Source: Kaistella haifensis DSM 19056 (lineage in GTDB: Bacteria; Bacteroidota; Bacteroidia; Flavobacteriales; Weeksellaceae). Taken from it: 39,467 nucleotides of DNA. The first letter of the stretch is position 1; every line of letters starts with the position of its first letter. Both the position numbers and the translations under genes were made by a program. This document shows positions 15,080-22,767 of this stretch, piece after piece. The notes beneath the pieces are model-generated. The model was not told the origin of the DNA, made no database searches, and worked only from the letters and a program-made list of their open reading frames with translations. The DNA lies in the NCBI RefSeq assembly GCF_000735695.2, contig NZ_JASZ02000027.1:1-39467 (forward strand), written 5' to 3'.

Positions 15080-16303
15080 ATGAAAGACAACGCGCTATCC
15101 AATATACTCAGCCAACACGATTCAAAAGAACATATTGATGGGCAGCTCTATACCCTGAATTTGGGACCAACACATCCGGCTACTCACGGTATTTTTCAAA
15201 ATATCCTTACGATGGACGGAGAAAGAATCCTCCACTCCGAGCAAACCATCGGTTATATCCACCGTGCTTTCGAGAAGATTTCTGAAAGAAGAAACTTCGC
15301 CCAAATTACTACCCTGACCGATAGAATGAACTATTGTTCTGCTCCAATTAACAACATTGGGTGGCATCTTACGGTTGAAAAACTCATCGGTTGTGAAGTG
15401 CCAAAAAGAGTGGATTATATGAGAGTCATCATGATGGAATTGGCGAGAATTGCCGATCACATGATTTGCAACGGTGTAATCGCAATGGATGCCGGTGCAA
15501 TTACAGGGCTTACCTATCTCTTCCAAGAAAGAGAAAAAATATACGAAATGTATGAGCAAATCTGTGGGGCAAGAATGACCACAAACATGGGAAGAATCGG
15601 AGGTTTCGAAAGAGATTTCAACCCGAAATTCCATGAGCTTTTACAAAATTGGTTAAAGAAATTCCCGAAAATCTGGGGCGAATTCTGTTCATTAAACGAG
15701 AGAAACCGAATTTTCATGGACAGAACCATCAAAGCCGGCCCGATCTCAGCAGAAAGAGCACTGAGCTATGGCTTCACAGGGCCTAACCTTCGTGCAACAG
15801 GTGTAGATTATGATGTGCGAGTAGCCAGCCCATATTCCTCTTACAACGATTTCGATTTTATTATTCCTGTAGGAACTTCAGGAGATACTTATGACCGATT
15901 TATGGTAAGACAGCAAGAGGTTTGGGAATCTTTGAAAATCATCGAACAAGCCTATAAAAATTTACCAGATGGTCCTTTCCATGCGGATGTGCCGAAATTT
16001 TACCTTCCAGAAAAAGCAGATGTTTACACCAAGATGGAAGCATTGATCTATCACTTCAAAATCGTGATGGGAGAAACTGATGTTCCTATTGGTGAAGTGT
16101 ACCACGCTGTAGAAGGTGGAAACGGAGAATTAGGATTTTATCTTGTAAGTGATGGTGGCAGAACCCCATATCGATTACATTTCCGAAGACCTTGTTTCAT
16201 CTATTATCAAGCTTATCCCGAGATGATCAAAGGGGCAATGATTTCCGATGCCATAGTTACCATGTGTAGCATGAACGTGATTGCGGGCGAGCTGGACGCA
16301 TAA
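15080..16303 (+). CDS. nuoD: NADH-quinone oxidoreductase subunit D
   Basis: 407 residues, normal for the 49-kDa subunit. It forms the quinone-binding cavity with NuoB. Marks are LNLGPTHPATHGIFQ (the loop with the quinone-contacting His), IGYIHRAFEKISERRNF, YCSAPINNIGW, NMGRIGGFERDF, GPNLRATGVDYDVR and GELGFYLVSDGGRTPYRLHF near the end. It is related to NiFe hydrogenase large subunits but lacks the metal-binding cysteines, as expected. It is preceded by a 66-nt leader with 7-nt repeats. Confidence 0.97.
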   Translation: MKDNALSNILSQHDSKEHIDGQLYTLNLGPTHPATHGIFQNILTMDGERILHSEQTIGYIHRAFEKISERRNFAQITTLTDRMNYCSAPINNIGWHLTVEKLIGCEVPKRVDYMRVIMMELARIADHMICNGVIAMDAGAITGLTYLFQEREKIYEMYEQICGARMTTNMGRIGGFERDFNPKFHELLQNWLKKFPKIWGEFCSLNERNRIFMDRTIKAGPISAERALSYGFTGPNLRATGVDYDVRVASPYSSYNDFDFIIPVGTSGDTYDRFMVRQQEVWESLKIIEQAYKNLPDGPFHADVPKFYLPEKADVYTKMEALIYHFKIVMGETDVPIGEVYHAVEGGNGELGFYLVSDGGRTPYRLHFRRPCFIYYQAYPEMIKGAMISDAIVTMCSMNVIAGELDA

Positions 16304-16311
16304 AAAATGTT

Positions 16312-16347
16312 GACTTTAGATTATCAATTTTAAAATAATCTAAAGTC
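16312..16347 (+). other. 13-bp perfect hairpin after nuoD
   Basis: GACTTTAGATTAT (16312-16324) and ATAATCTAAAGTC (16335-16347) pair perfectly with a 10-nt loop, starting 8 nt after the nuoD stop. Only a short TTT follows, so it is at best a weak terminator. An mRNA stability or partial attenuation role in the long nuo transcript is possible. The right arm holds ATCTAAA, the unit repeated before nuoE. Confidence 0.7.
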
Positions 16348-16400
16348 TTTAAATGTAAATTAATATCAAAATTGATAGGATTTTTAGAACTACGATTTTC

Positions 16401-16428
16401 ATCTAAAATCTAAAATCTAAAATCTTTA
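16401..16428 (+). repeat. 7-bp tandem repeat before nuoE
   Basis: Three exact ATCTAAA units (16401-16421) and a variant ATCTTTA (16422-16428) end 3 nt before the nuoE ATG at 16432. Tandem units this close to a start could change spacing or accessibility of the ribosome-binding region if copy number varies. Confidence 0.75.
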
Positions 16429-16431
16429 AAT

Positions 16432-16941
16432 ATGAGCGAAACTATTGCTTTTAAACCTGAAACCCTAGAGCAGGTTCATAAAATTATCGCAAGATATCCG
16501 GAAGGAAAGCAGAAATCTGCCTTAATTCCAATCCTGCATGTTGCACAGAAAGAATTTGGCGGTTGGCTGGATGTTCCGGTGATGGATTATGTTGCTTCGT
16601 TGCTAAGCATTAAACCTATTGAAGTGTATGAAGTTGCAACTTTCTATACGATGTTCAATATGAAACCCGTAGGAAAATATGTGTTAGAAGTTTGCCAAAC
16701 AGGACCTTGTATGTTGAAAGGGAGCGACGATATCTTAAGCCATATCCGCGAAACTTTGAACATCAAAAATGGAGAAACTACAGCAGACGGACTTTTCACC
16801 CTGAAACCGGCGGAATGTCTTGGAGCTTGTGGCTACGCACCGATGATGCAGTTGGGCAAGTTTTATCACGAAAATTTAACAAAAGAAAAAGTAGATGAAA
16901 TCCTCGAACTTTGCAGACAGGGTGCAGTTGCTTTAGACTAA
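16432..16941 (+). CDS. nuoE: NADH-quinone oxidoreductase subunit E
   Basis: 169 residues. NuoE is the thioredoxin-like 24-kDa subunit with the binuclear cluster N1a in the NADH-oxidising module. The four ligands are seen as VCQTGPCMLKG (C-x4-C) and AECLGACGYAP (C-x3-C). The N-terminal helical region (ARYPEGKQKSALIPILHVAQKEFG) is typical. nuoF starts 14 nt after the stop; a longer nuoF frame from 16911 overlaps nuoE but lacks conserved sequence. Confidence 0.97.
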   Translation: MSETIAFKPETLEQVHKIIARYPEGKQKSALIPILHVAQKEFGGWLDVPVMDYVASLLSIKPIEVYEVATFYTMFNMKPVGKYVLEVCQTGPCMLKGSDDILSHIRETLNIKNGETTADGLFTLKPAECLGACGYAPMMQLGKFYHENLTKEKVDEILELCRQGAVALD

Positions 16942-16955
16942 TATCGATTATAAAA

Positions 16956-18311
16956 ATGAGTAAAAAACTTTTACTTAAAGACGCACATGTAGAAGGAATC
17001 CGCTTCTTCGATGTATATCGCAAACAAGGCGGGTACGAAGCTGTGGAAAAAGCCCTGAAAATGACTCCAGACGAGATCACCGAAGAAGTAAAAACTTCCG
17101 GATTGAGAGGTCGTGGAGGCGCTGGTTTCCCGACCGGAATGAAATGGAGTTTCCTTGCAAAACCCGAAGGCGTTCCAAGATATTTGGTAGTGAATGCCGA
17201 CGAATCTGAGCCGGGGACTTTCAAAGACCGATATTTAATGGAATACATTCCGCATCTTTTGATCGAAGGAATGATTATTTCGTCTTTCGCTTTAGGCGCC
17301 AATACATCATATATCTACATCCGTGGTGAATATTCTTGGATTCCCGATATTTTAGAGCAAGCCATCGAAGAAGCCAAAAAAGCAGGATTTTTAGGTAAAA
17401 ATATTTTAGGAACCGGTTACGATTTAGAAATTTACGTTCATCGTGGTGCTGGAGCATATATTTGCGGAGAAGAAACCGCGCTTTTGGAATCTTTGGAAGG
17501 AAAAAGAGGAAATCCTCGTTTGAAACCACCTTTCCCAGCTGTAAAAGGACTTTGGGAATCTCCAACTGTAGTAAACAATGTTGAAACCATCGCTGCTATA
17601 GTACCGATTATCAATATCACCGGTGCCGAATATGCAAAAATCGGTGTTGGTCGCTCCACAGGAACAAAATTGATTTCTGCTTGTGGAAACATCAATAAAC
17701 CAGGTGTTTATGAAATTGACATGACAATCACTGTGGAAGAGTTCATCTATTCTGATGAATATTGCGGCGGAATTCCGAATGGGAAAAAACTGAAAGCATG
17801 TATTCCGGGAGGAAGCTCTGTACCGATTGTTCCTGCCAATTTATTATTGAAAACCATCAACGGTGAACCGAGATATATGAATTACGAATCATTATCTGAT
17901 GGCGGATTCGCTACAGGAACGATGATGGGTTCGGGAGGTTTTATCGTTTTAGATGAAGACCAATGTGTGGTGAAACATACCTTAACTCTTGCGCATTTCT
18001 ACATGCACGAAAGTTGCGGACAATGTACCCCATGCCGCGAAGGAACCGGCTGGATGTACAGAATCCTAAAGAAAATTGAAAATGGAGAAGGAACCATGGC
18101 AGATATCGATTTGCTTTGGGATATCCAAAGAAAAATTGAGGGTAATACCATTTGTCCGCTTGGTGATGCAGCAGCATGGCCGGTTGCAGCAGCAATCCGT
18201 CATTTCCGCGACGAGTTCGAATGGCATATCAATAACCCCGAAGCATTAACAAGAAATTATGGATTGGCCAATTATGCAGATCCAATCCCTGCAGCTGCGA
18301 AAGCAGAATAA
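16956..18311 (+). CDS. nuoF: NADH-quinone oxidoreductase subunit F
   Basis: 451 residues from the ATG at 16956. NuoF binds NADH and FMN and holds cluster N3. Marks are SGLRGRGGAGFPTGMKW (nucleotide/FMN loop), VVNADESEPGTFKDR, GAYICGEETALLESLEGKRG, and the cluster ligands ESCGQCTPCREG plus NTICPLGDAAAWP. The upstream in-frame start at 16911 lies within nuoE and encodes no family sequence. One base separates its stop from the following barrel gene. Confidence 0.97.
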   Translation: MSKKLLLKDAHVEGIRFFDVYRKQGGYEAVEKALKMTPDEITEEVKTSGLRGRGGAGFPTGMKWSFLAKPEGVPRYLVVNADESEPGTFKDRYLMEYIPHLLIEGMIISSFALGANTSYIYIRGEYSWIPDILEQAIEEAKKAGFLGKNILGTGYDLEIYVHRGAGAYICGEETALLESLEGKRGNPRLKPPFPAVKGLWESPTVVNNVETIAAIVPIINITGAEYAKIGVGRSTGTKLISACGNINKPGVYEIDMTITVEEFIYSDEYCGGIPNGKKLKACIPGGSSVPIVPANLLLKTINGEPRYMNYESLSDGGFATGTMMGSGGFIVLDEDQCVVKHTLTLAHFYMHESCGQCTPCREGTGWMYRILKKIENGEGTMADIDLLWDIQRKIEGNTICPLGDAAAWPVAAAIRHFRDEFEWHINNPEALTRNYGLANYADPIPAAAKAE

Positions 18312-18312
18312 G

Positions 18313-19170
18313 ATGAAGAAGTTCTTTCAAATAATTGCACTCGCATTTTTGGGAATAAATTTGGGATTTGCCCAAGAAACCCTTTCAACCCAGCAAATAG
18401 CTGATACCACCTATTTGGGTGTTAAACCCCTTTCAAAAAAAGGTCAAATGTTTGTTTTCTGGGGATGGAACAGAGCGGGATTTACCAATTCTGATATCCG
18501 ATTCAAAGGAGCGGGTTATGATTTTACTTTAGAAAATGTAGTAGCTCACGATCGACCATCGCCTTTGAGTTTAGATTATGTTAATCCGGGGAGTTTATCG
18601 ATTCCTCAGTTTAACTTCAGATTGGGTTATTTTATTAAAGATAATTTAGCTTTGGTTATTGCACAAGACCACATGAAATATGTGATGGATCAGGATCAGC
18701 TGGCTGATTTCAAAGGCCATATCTCCGATCCGGTTTATGCAGGAATGGTGCAAAACGGACAGGTAAATTTAGCCGACAAGCAGTTTCTCACTTTTGAGCA
18801 TACCGACGGGCTGAATTACATCAATATCGGTTTGGAAAAATACCAATCGTTATCGAGCAAGAAAAATGTAGATATCGTATGGAGTTACGGTGGCGGAGTT
18901 GGAATGATGATGCCAAAAAGTAATGTAAAATTATTCGGAAACGAACGAAGCGACCGTTTCCATGTTGCTGGTTTCGGAGCTGATGCAAGAACCAATATCA
19001 ACTTCATCTTTTGGAAACACTGGATGGCAAGAGTAGAAGGTAAAGTGGGCTACATCAATATGCCCGACATAAAAACCACGCTAAACAATAAACCTGACAA
19101 TGCAATGCAGGATTTTATGTTTGCACAAGTGAATTTCGGTATCGGATATACCTTTAACACGAAAAAATAA
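18313..19170 (+). CDS. Outer-membrane beta-barrel-like protein inside the nuo operon
   Basis: 285 residues from the ATG at 18313, one base after the nuoF stop; the upstream in-frame start lies in nuoF. A signal peptide (MKKFFQIIALAFLGINLGFAQ) is followed by alternating beta strands with aromatic girdles: GQMFVFWGWNRAGFTNSDI, FNFRLGYFIKDNLALVIAQD, LNYINIGLEKY, VDIVWSYGGGVGMMM, WMARVEGKVGYINM, and a final VNFGIGYTF. This is the pattern of a small outer-membrane barrel, with short loops. It has no similarity to a complex I subunit that I can see. Its place between nuoF and nuoG, with tight spacing on both sides, implies co-expression. Whether it affects respiration is unknown. I do not recognise a named family. 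Confidence 0.8.
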   Translation: MKKFFQIIALAFLGINLGFAQETLSTQQIADTTYLGVKPLSKKGQMFVFWGWNRAGFTNSDIRFKGAGYDFTLENVVAHDRPSPLSLDYVNPGSLSIPQFNFRLGYFIKDNLALVIAQDHMKYVMDQDQLADFKGHISDPVYAGMVQNGQVNLADKQFLTFEHTDGLNYINIGLEKYQSLSSKKNVDIVWSYGGGVGMMMPKSNVKLFGNERSDRFHVAGFGADARTNINFIFWKHWMARVEGKVGYINMPDIKTTLNNKPDNAMQDFMFAQVNFGIGYTFNTKK

Positions 19171-19196
19171 TTAATTCATTTTTGAATTCATATATA

Positions 19197-20198
19197 ATGA
19201 GCGAAGAAATTAAAAGATTTAAAATCACTATTGACGGACAGACTACAGAAGTTTTGCCCGGAACTTCCATTTTGGAAGCAGCCCGACAAATCGGCGGTAA
19301 ATCTGTACCACCCGCAATGTGTTACTACAAACCGTTGGAGAACAGCGGTGGTAGATGCAGAACCTGCCTCGTAGAAGTTTCTAAAGGTTCAGACGCAGAT
19401 TCGCGACCGATGCCCAAACTCGTTGCTAGTTGCAGAACCAGCGTGATGGACGGTATGGAAGTGAAAAACCTGACATCTGAAAAAACCCAAGAAGCCAGAA
19501 AAGCAGTTACTGAATTTTTGCTGATTAATCACCCACTCGATTGCCCAGTTTGCGACCAAGCAGGAGAATGTCATTTGCAAGATTTAGCTTACGAACACGG
19601 TGTAGAAGCTACCAGAACCGAATTCGAAAGAAGAACTTTCGAGCCCGAAGATATTGGTCCGTACATAAAATTAAACATGAACCGTTGCATTTTGTGTGCA
19701 AGATGTGTACTTGCAGCGAACCAATTAACCGAAGAACGTGAGCACGGAATCCTTTTCAGAGGTGAGCATGCAGAGATTTCAACTTATTTGAATAAAGCTT
19801 TGGATAATGAGTTCATCGGAAACGTAATTGATGTTTGTCCGGTTGGTGCATTAACCGATAGAACTGCGCGTTTCGCGAGCAGAGTGTGGTTTACAAAACC
19901 GATGAACGCTACCTGCAAATGCGACAAATGTGCTGGAAAAGCCGTAGTTTGGATGAAAGGTGACGAGATCATCAGAGTTACAGCAAGAAAAGACCAGTAC
20001 GATGAAGTGGAAGAATGGATCTGTAACGAATGCCGTTTCGAGAAAAAAGATCTAAAATACTGGAATATCGAAGGACCAAGACATATCGACAGACACTCGG
20101 TGATCTCGCTTAACCATTATGAAAAGCCGAAAAATATGATCCGTCTTTTGAACAATCCTGATGCAAAAGAAATCGGCGAAAAAGACGAAATAATTTAA
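19197..20198 (+). CDS. nuoG: NADH-quinone oxidoreductase subunit G, short form
   Basis: 333 residues from the ATG at 19197. NuoG extends the iron-sulfur wire of the peripheral arm. Present are the 2Fe-2S N1b domain (AMCYYKPLENSGGRCRTCLVEV with a distant Cys, LVASCRTSV), the His-Cys 4Fe-4S segment (HPLDCPVCDQAGECHLQ), the two-cluster segment (NRCILCARCVLAAN, NVIDVCPVGAL), and a CKCDKCAGK ... CNECRF cluster segment. The protein stops about 60 residues later and lacks the large molybdopterin-like domain of the roughly 900-residue E. coli protein. The ligands are intact, so it is a compact but likely functional subunit; I recall this short form as usual in flavobacteria. Confidence 0.93.
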   Translation: MSEEIKRFKITIDGQTTEVLPGTSILEAARQIGGKSVPPAMCYYKPLENSGGRCRTCLVEVSKGSDADSRPMPKLVASCRTSVMDGMEVKNLTSEKTQEARKAVTEFLLINHPLDCPVCDQAGECHLQDLAYEHGVEATRTEFERRTFEPEDIGPYIKLNMNRCILCARCVLAANQLTEEREHGILFRGEHAEISTYLNKALDNEFIGNVIDVCPVGALTDRTARFASRVWFTKPMNATCKCDKCAGKAVVWMKGDEIIRVTARKDQYDEVEEWICNECRFEKKDLKYWNIEGPRHIDRHSVISLNHYEKPKNMIRLLNNPDAKEIGEKDEII

Positions 20199-20247
20199 TT
20201 TGAAAACGATCTAATTTAAGTATGTATTGATCATATTTAAATTTCAA

Positions 20248-21321
20248 ATGATATTACCTATGGATTTACTTACCTTTAAAATCATTTTAGTTCTTGCACT
20301 TTTCGCCCTATCGATGGGTGTTGCCGCCTACTCCACTTGGGGCGAAAGAAAAATTGCTGCTGCATTGCAGGATAGAATCGGACCGAACAGAGCCGGACCT
20401 TTCGGGATATTGCAACCTTTGGCAGATGGTGGAAAACTCTTCTTCAAAGAAGGATTTGTACCACAAAATGCCGATAAATTCCTTTTCTATCTCGGGCCTG
20501 GAATCACGATGTTTGTTTCCCTGATTACCGGTGCGGTCATTCCGTGGGGGAAATCATTGAATATCGGTGGAACTTCATTTGATATTCAAATAGCTAATAT
20601 TGATATTGGGGTTCTTTATCTGATCGGAATGGTATCTATCGGAGTTTACGGAATGATGATTGGTGGATGGGCTTCGAACAACAAATATTCTTTAATTGGA
20701 GCCATTCGTGCGTCTTCGCAGATGATTTCTTATGAATTGGCAATGGGACTTTCTTTGTTATCAATTATTTTAATGTCGGGAAGTTTAGACTTATATTATA
20801 TCACTTCAGCACAAGGAACCGGAAAAATCTGGGGCATTATTCCTGCAGACGGAATGAACTGGAATATCTTCTATCAACCATTGGCATTCATTATTTTCTT
20901 CGTAGCAGCTTTGGCAGAAACCAACCGTCATCCATTTGATTTGCCGGAATGTGAATCTGAATTGGTGAACGGATATATGACCGAATATTCTTCCATGAAC
21001 TTTGGGCAATATATGTTCGGGGAATATGTAAATATGTTTATTTCCAATGCATTGATCGCTACTTTATTCTTCGGAGGATTCAATTATCCAGGAATCAACT
21101 GGGTTTCTGAAAACTGGGGAGAAAACGTAGCTGGCATTTTAAGTATCGTTGCCATGCTTTCGAAAGTAATTTTAGGAATCATCATTTTCATGTGGATTCG
21201 TTGGACGATCCCAAGATTCCGTTATGATCAACTGATGCATCTAGGTTGGAAAACCCTTATACCGCTCGCTTTGGTGAACTTGATTATCACCGCTGCTGTA
21301 ATTGTGTTTTTTGCCCAATAA
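20248..21321 (+). CDS. nuoH: NADH-quinone oxidoreductase subunit H
   Basis: 357 residues from the ATG at 20248; another ATG at 20260 and a TTG at 20227 are possible. NuoH is the membrane subunit that forms the entry of the quinone channel. About eight membrane helices are seen. Marks are STWGERKIAAALQDRIGPNRAGPFGILQPLADGGKLFFKE (conserved cytoplasmic loop), FAEL-type ALAETNRHPFDLPECESELVNGY and RWTIPRFRYDQLM. All conserved acidic residues of the E-channel region appear present. Confidence 0.96.
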   Translation: MILPMDLLTFKIILVLALFALSMGVAAYSTWGERKIAAALQDRIGPNRAGPFGILQPLADGGKLFFKEGFVPQNADKFLFYLGPGITMFVSLITGAVIPWGKSLNIGGTSFDIQIANIDIGVLYLIGMVSIGVYGMMIGGWASNNKYSLIGAIRASSQMISYELAMGLSLLSIILMSGSLDLYYITSAQGTGKIWGIIPADGMNWNIFYQPLAFIIFFVAALAETNRHPFDLPECESELVNGYMTEYSSMNFGQYMFGEYVNMFISNALIATLFFGGFNYPGINWVSENWGENVAGILSIVAMLSKVILGIIIFMWIRWTIPRFRYDQLMHLGWKTLIPLALVNLIITAAVIVFFAQ

Positions 21322-21382
21322 TTAAAATAAAGTAAAGTTTTCATGCTAAAAAGCTTAAGCCAATAGCTAAAACAAAAACAAT

Positions 21383-21931
21383 ATGAAACTGACCAACAGA
21401 TCTAAAGTAGTCTCGAATAAAGAGATGACTTTTATGGAAAAAATATACCTCCCGGAAATTTTCAAGGGAATGGCAATTACCATGAAACATGCGCTTGCTG
21501 GTAGCAAAGGCAAAGTATATTCATACCCGGAAGTACAAAAACCAAGAGCAAAAGTATGGCGCGGACAGCACGTGTTGAAACGTGATGAAGAAGGTAGAGA
21601 ACGTTGTACAGCATGTGGACTTTGCGCCGTGGCTTGTCCCGCAGAAGCGATCACCATGACCGCAGCGGAAAGAACTAAGGAGGAAAAAGATCTTTACAGA
21701 GAAGAAAAATATGCATCCGTATATGAAATTAATATGTTGAGATGTATTTTCTGTGGAATGTGCGAAGAGGCATGCCCGAAATCTGCAATTTACCTTACCG
21801 ATAGATTGGTAGATGTGGAAACTAACCGCGGAAGCTTCGTGTACGGAAAAGATAAGTTGGTAGAAAAAATCAATGAAAGAATTGATGTTTCTGAAAGACA
21901 GAGTGAGTTACAAAAAAAATCAGTAAAATAA
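21383..21931 (+). CDS. nuoI: NADH-quinone oxidoreductase subunit I
   Basis: 182 residues. NuoI carries two 4Fe-4S clusters (N6a, N6b) leading to N2. Ligand sets are CTACGLCAVACPAEAI and CIFCGMCEEACPKSAI, both C-x2-C-x2-C-x3-CP. The N-terminal segment (FMEKIYLPEIFKGMAITMKHAL) is the amphipathic anchor to the membrane arm. The stop codon abuts the nuoJ ATG, suggesting coupled translation. Confidence 0.97.
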   Translation: MKLTNRSKVVSNKEMTFMEKIYLPEIFKGMAITMKHALAGSKGKVYSYPEVQKPRAKVWRGQHVLKRDEEGRERCTACGLCAVACPAEAITMTAAERTKEEKDLYREEKYASVYEINMLRCIFCGMCEEACPKSAIYLTDRLVDVETNRGSFVYGKDKLVEKINERIDVSERQSELQKKSVK

Positions 21932-22426
21932 ATGGAACAGATTATATTTTTCTTGGTCGCATTTTTGGCAGTAGCAAGCGCTGTATATTTTGTATTTGCA
22001 AGAAACCCGTTGTACTCCGTACTTTCCCTCATCGTAACTTTCTTTTCCATCGCAGCGATGTATATCTTGCTCAATGCTCAGTTTCTAGGAATCGTTCAGG
22101 TTATTGTATATGCAGGAGCCATCATGGTATTATTCCTTTATGTATTGATGATGTTGAACTTGAATAAAAACGATGAAAGTAAGAAGCAGAATCTAAGCAA
22201 ATTCATTGGAGTTTTCGCAGCCGGAATTCTTTTAATAGGACTTCTTGGAGCTTTCAAAGGTCTTAAAGGAAACAGTTTCGCAGGAAATGTAGATTCATCA
22301 GTCGGATTGACCAAAAACCTTGGCCGGTTATTATTTAACGAGTATGTATTGCCATTTGAACTTGCTTCTATCCTTATTCTCTCGGGAATTGTAGGTGCAG
22401 TTTTAATCGGTAAAAAAGATTTATAG
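21932..22426 (+). CDS. nuoJ: NADH-quinone oxidoreductase subunit J
   Basis: 164 residues, five membrane helices. NuoJ contributes the pi-bulge helix that links quinone chemistry to the proton channels; the conserved GIVQVIVYAGAIMVLFLYVLMMLNL is present at about 48-72. It begins at the base after the nuoI stop and ends 4 nt before nuoK, so the three are probably coupled. Confidence 0.96.
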   Translation: MEQIIFFLVAFLAVASAVYFVFARNPLYSVLSLIVTFFSIAAMYILLNAQFLGIVQVIVYAGAIMVLFLYVLMMLNLNKNDESKKQNLSKFIGVFAAGILLIGLLGAFKGLKGNSFAGNVDSSVGLTKNLGRLLFNEYVLPFELASILILSGIVGAVLIGKKDL

Positions 22427-22430
22427 TATT

Positions 22431-22760
22431 ATGGGAGAAGTAAATTCATTTGTACAGACCGTCCCTTTGGAATATTTCATTATTCTGAGTACAGTTTTGT
22501 TCTGTTTGGGAGTTTTGGGAGTATTAATCCGAAAAAATGCCATCATTATTTTGGGATGTGTAGAGCTGATGTTGAATTCTGTAAATCTTATGCTCGCAGC
22601 ATTTTCCAGCTATAAAGGTGATGGAAGTGGCCAAATCCTGGTGTTCTTCATCATGGTGGTTGCAGCTGCTGAAGTTGCAGTAGGATTAGCGATTATCGCA
22701 ATGATGTACCGAAATACCAAATCGGTTGACGTCAGTATTTTTAATAAATTAAGAGGATAA
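22431..22760 (+). CDS. nuoK: NADH-quinone oxidoreductase subunit K
   Basis: 109 residues, three membrane helices. Marks are LGVLIRKNAIIILGCVELMLNSVNLML, with the membrane-embedded Glu of GCVELMLN used in proton transfer, and VVAAAEVAVGLAIIAMMYRN with the second Glu. The length and spacing are as expected, 7 nt before nuoL. Confidence 0.97.
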   Translation: MGEVNSFVQTVPLEYFIILSTVLFCLGVLGVLIRKNAIIILGCVELMLNSVNLMLAAFSSYKGDGSGQILVFFIMVVAAAEVAVGLAIIAMMYRNTKSVDVSIFNKLRG

Positions 22761-22767
22761 ATAAAGG

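Noticed and set aside
16401-16428. Repeats in nuo leaders as a CRISPR array
   Set aside because: Units are 7 bp, directly adjacent with no spacers, and no cas genes are present.
16911-16955. Longer start for nuoF inside nuoE
   Set aside because: The extra 15 residues are not family sequence; the ATG at 16956 matches the usual NuoF N-terminus. The same reasoning set starts for nuoG, ribD, the GNAT-like and barrel genes.
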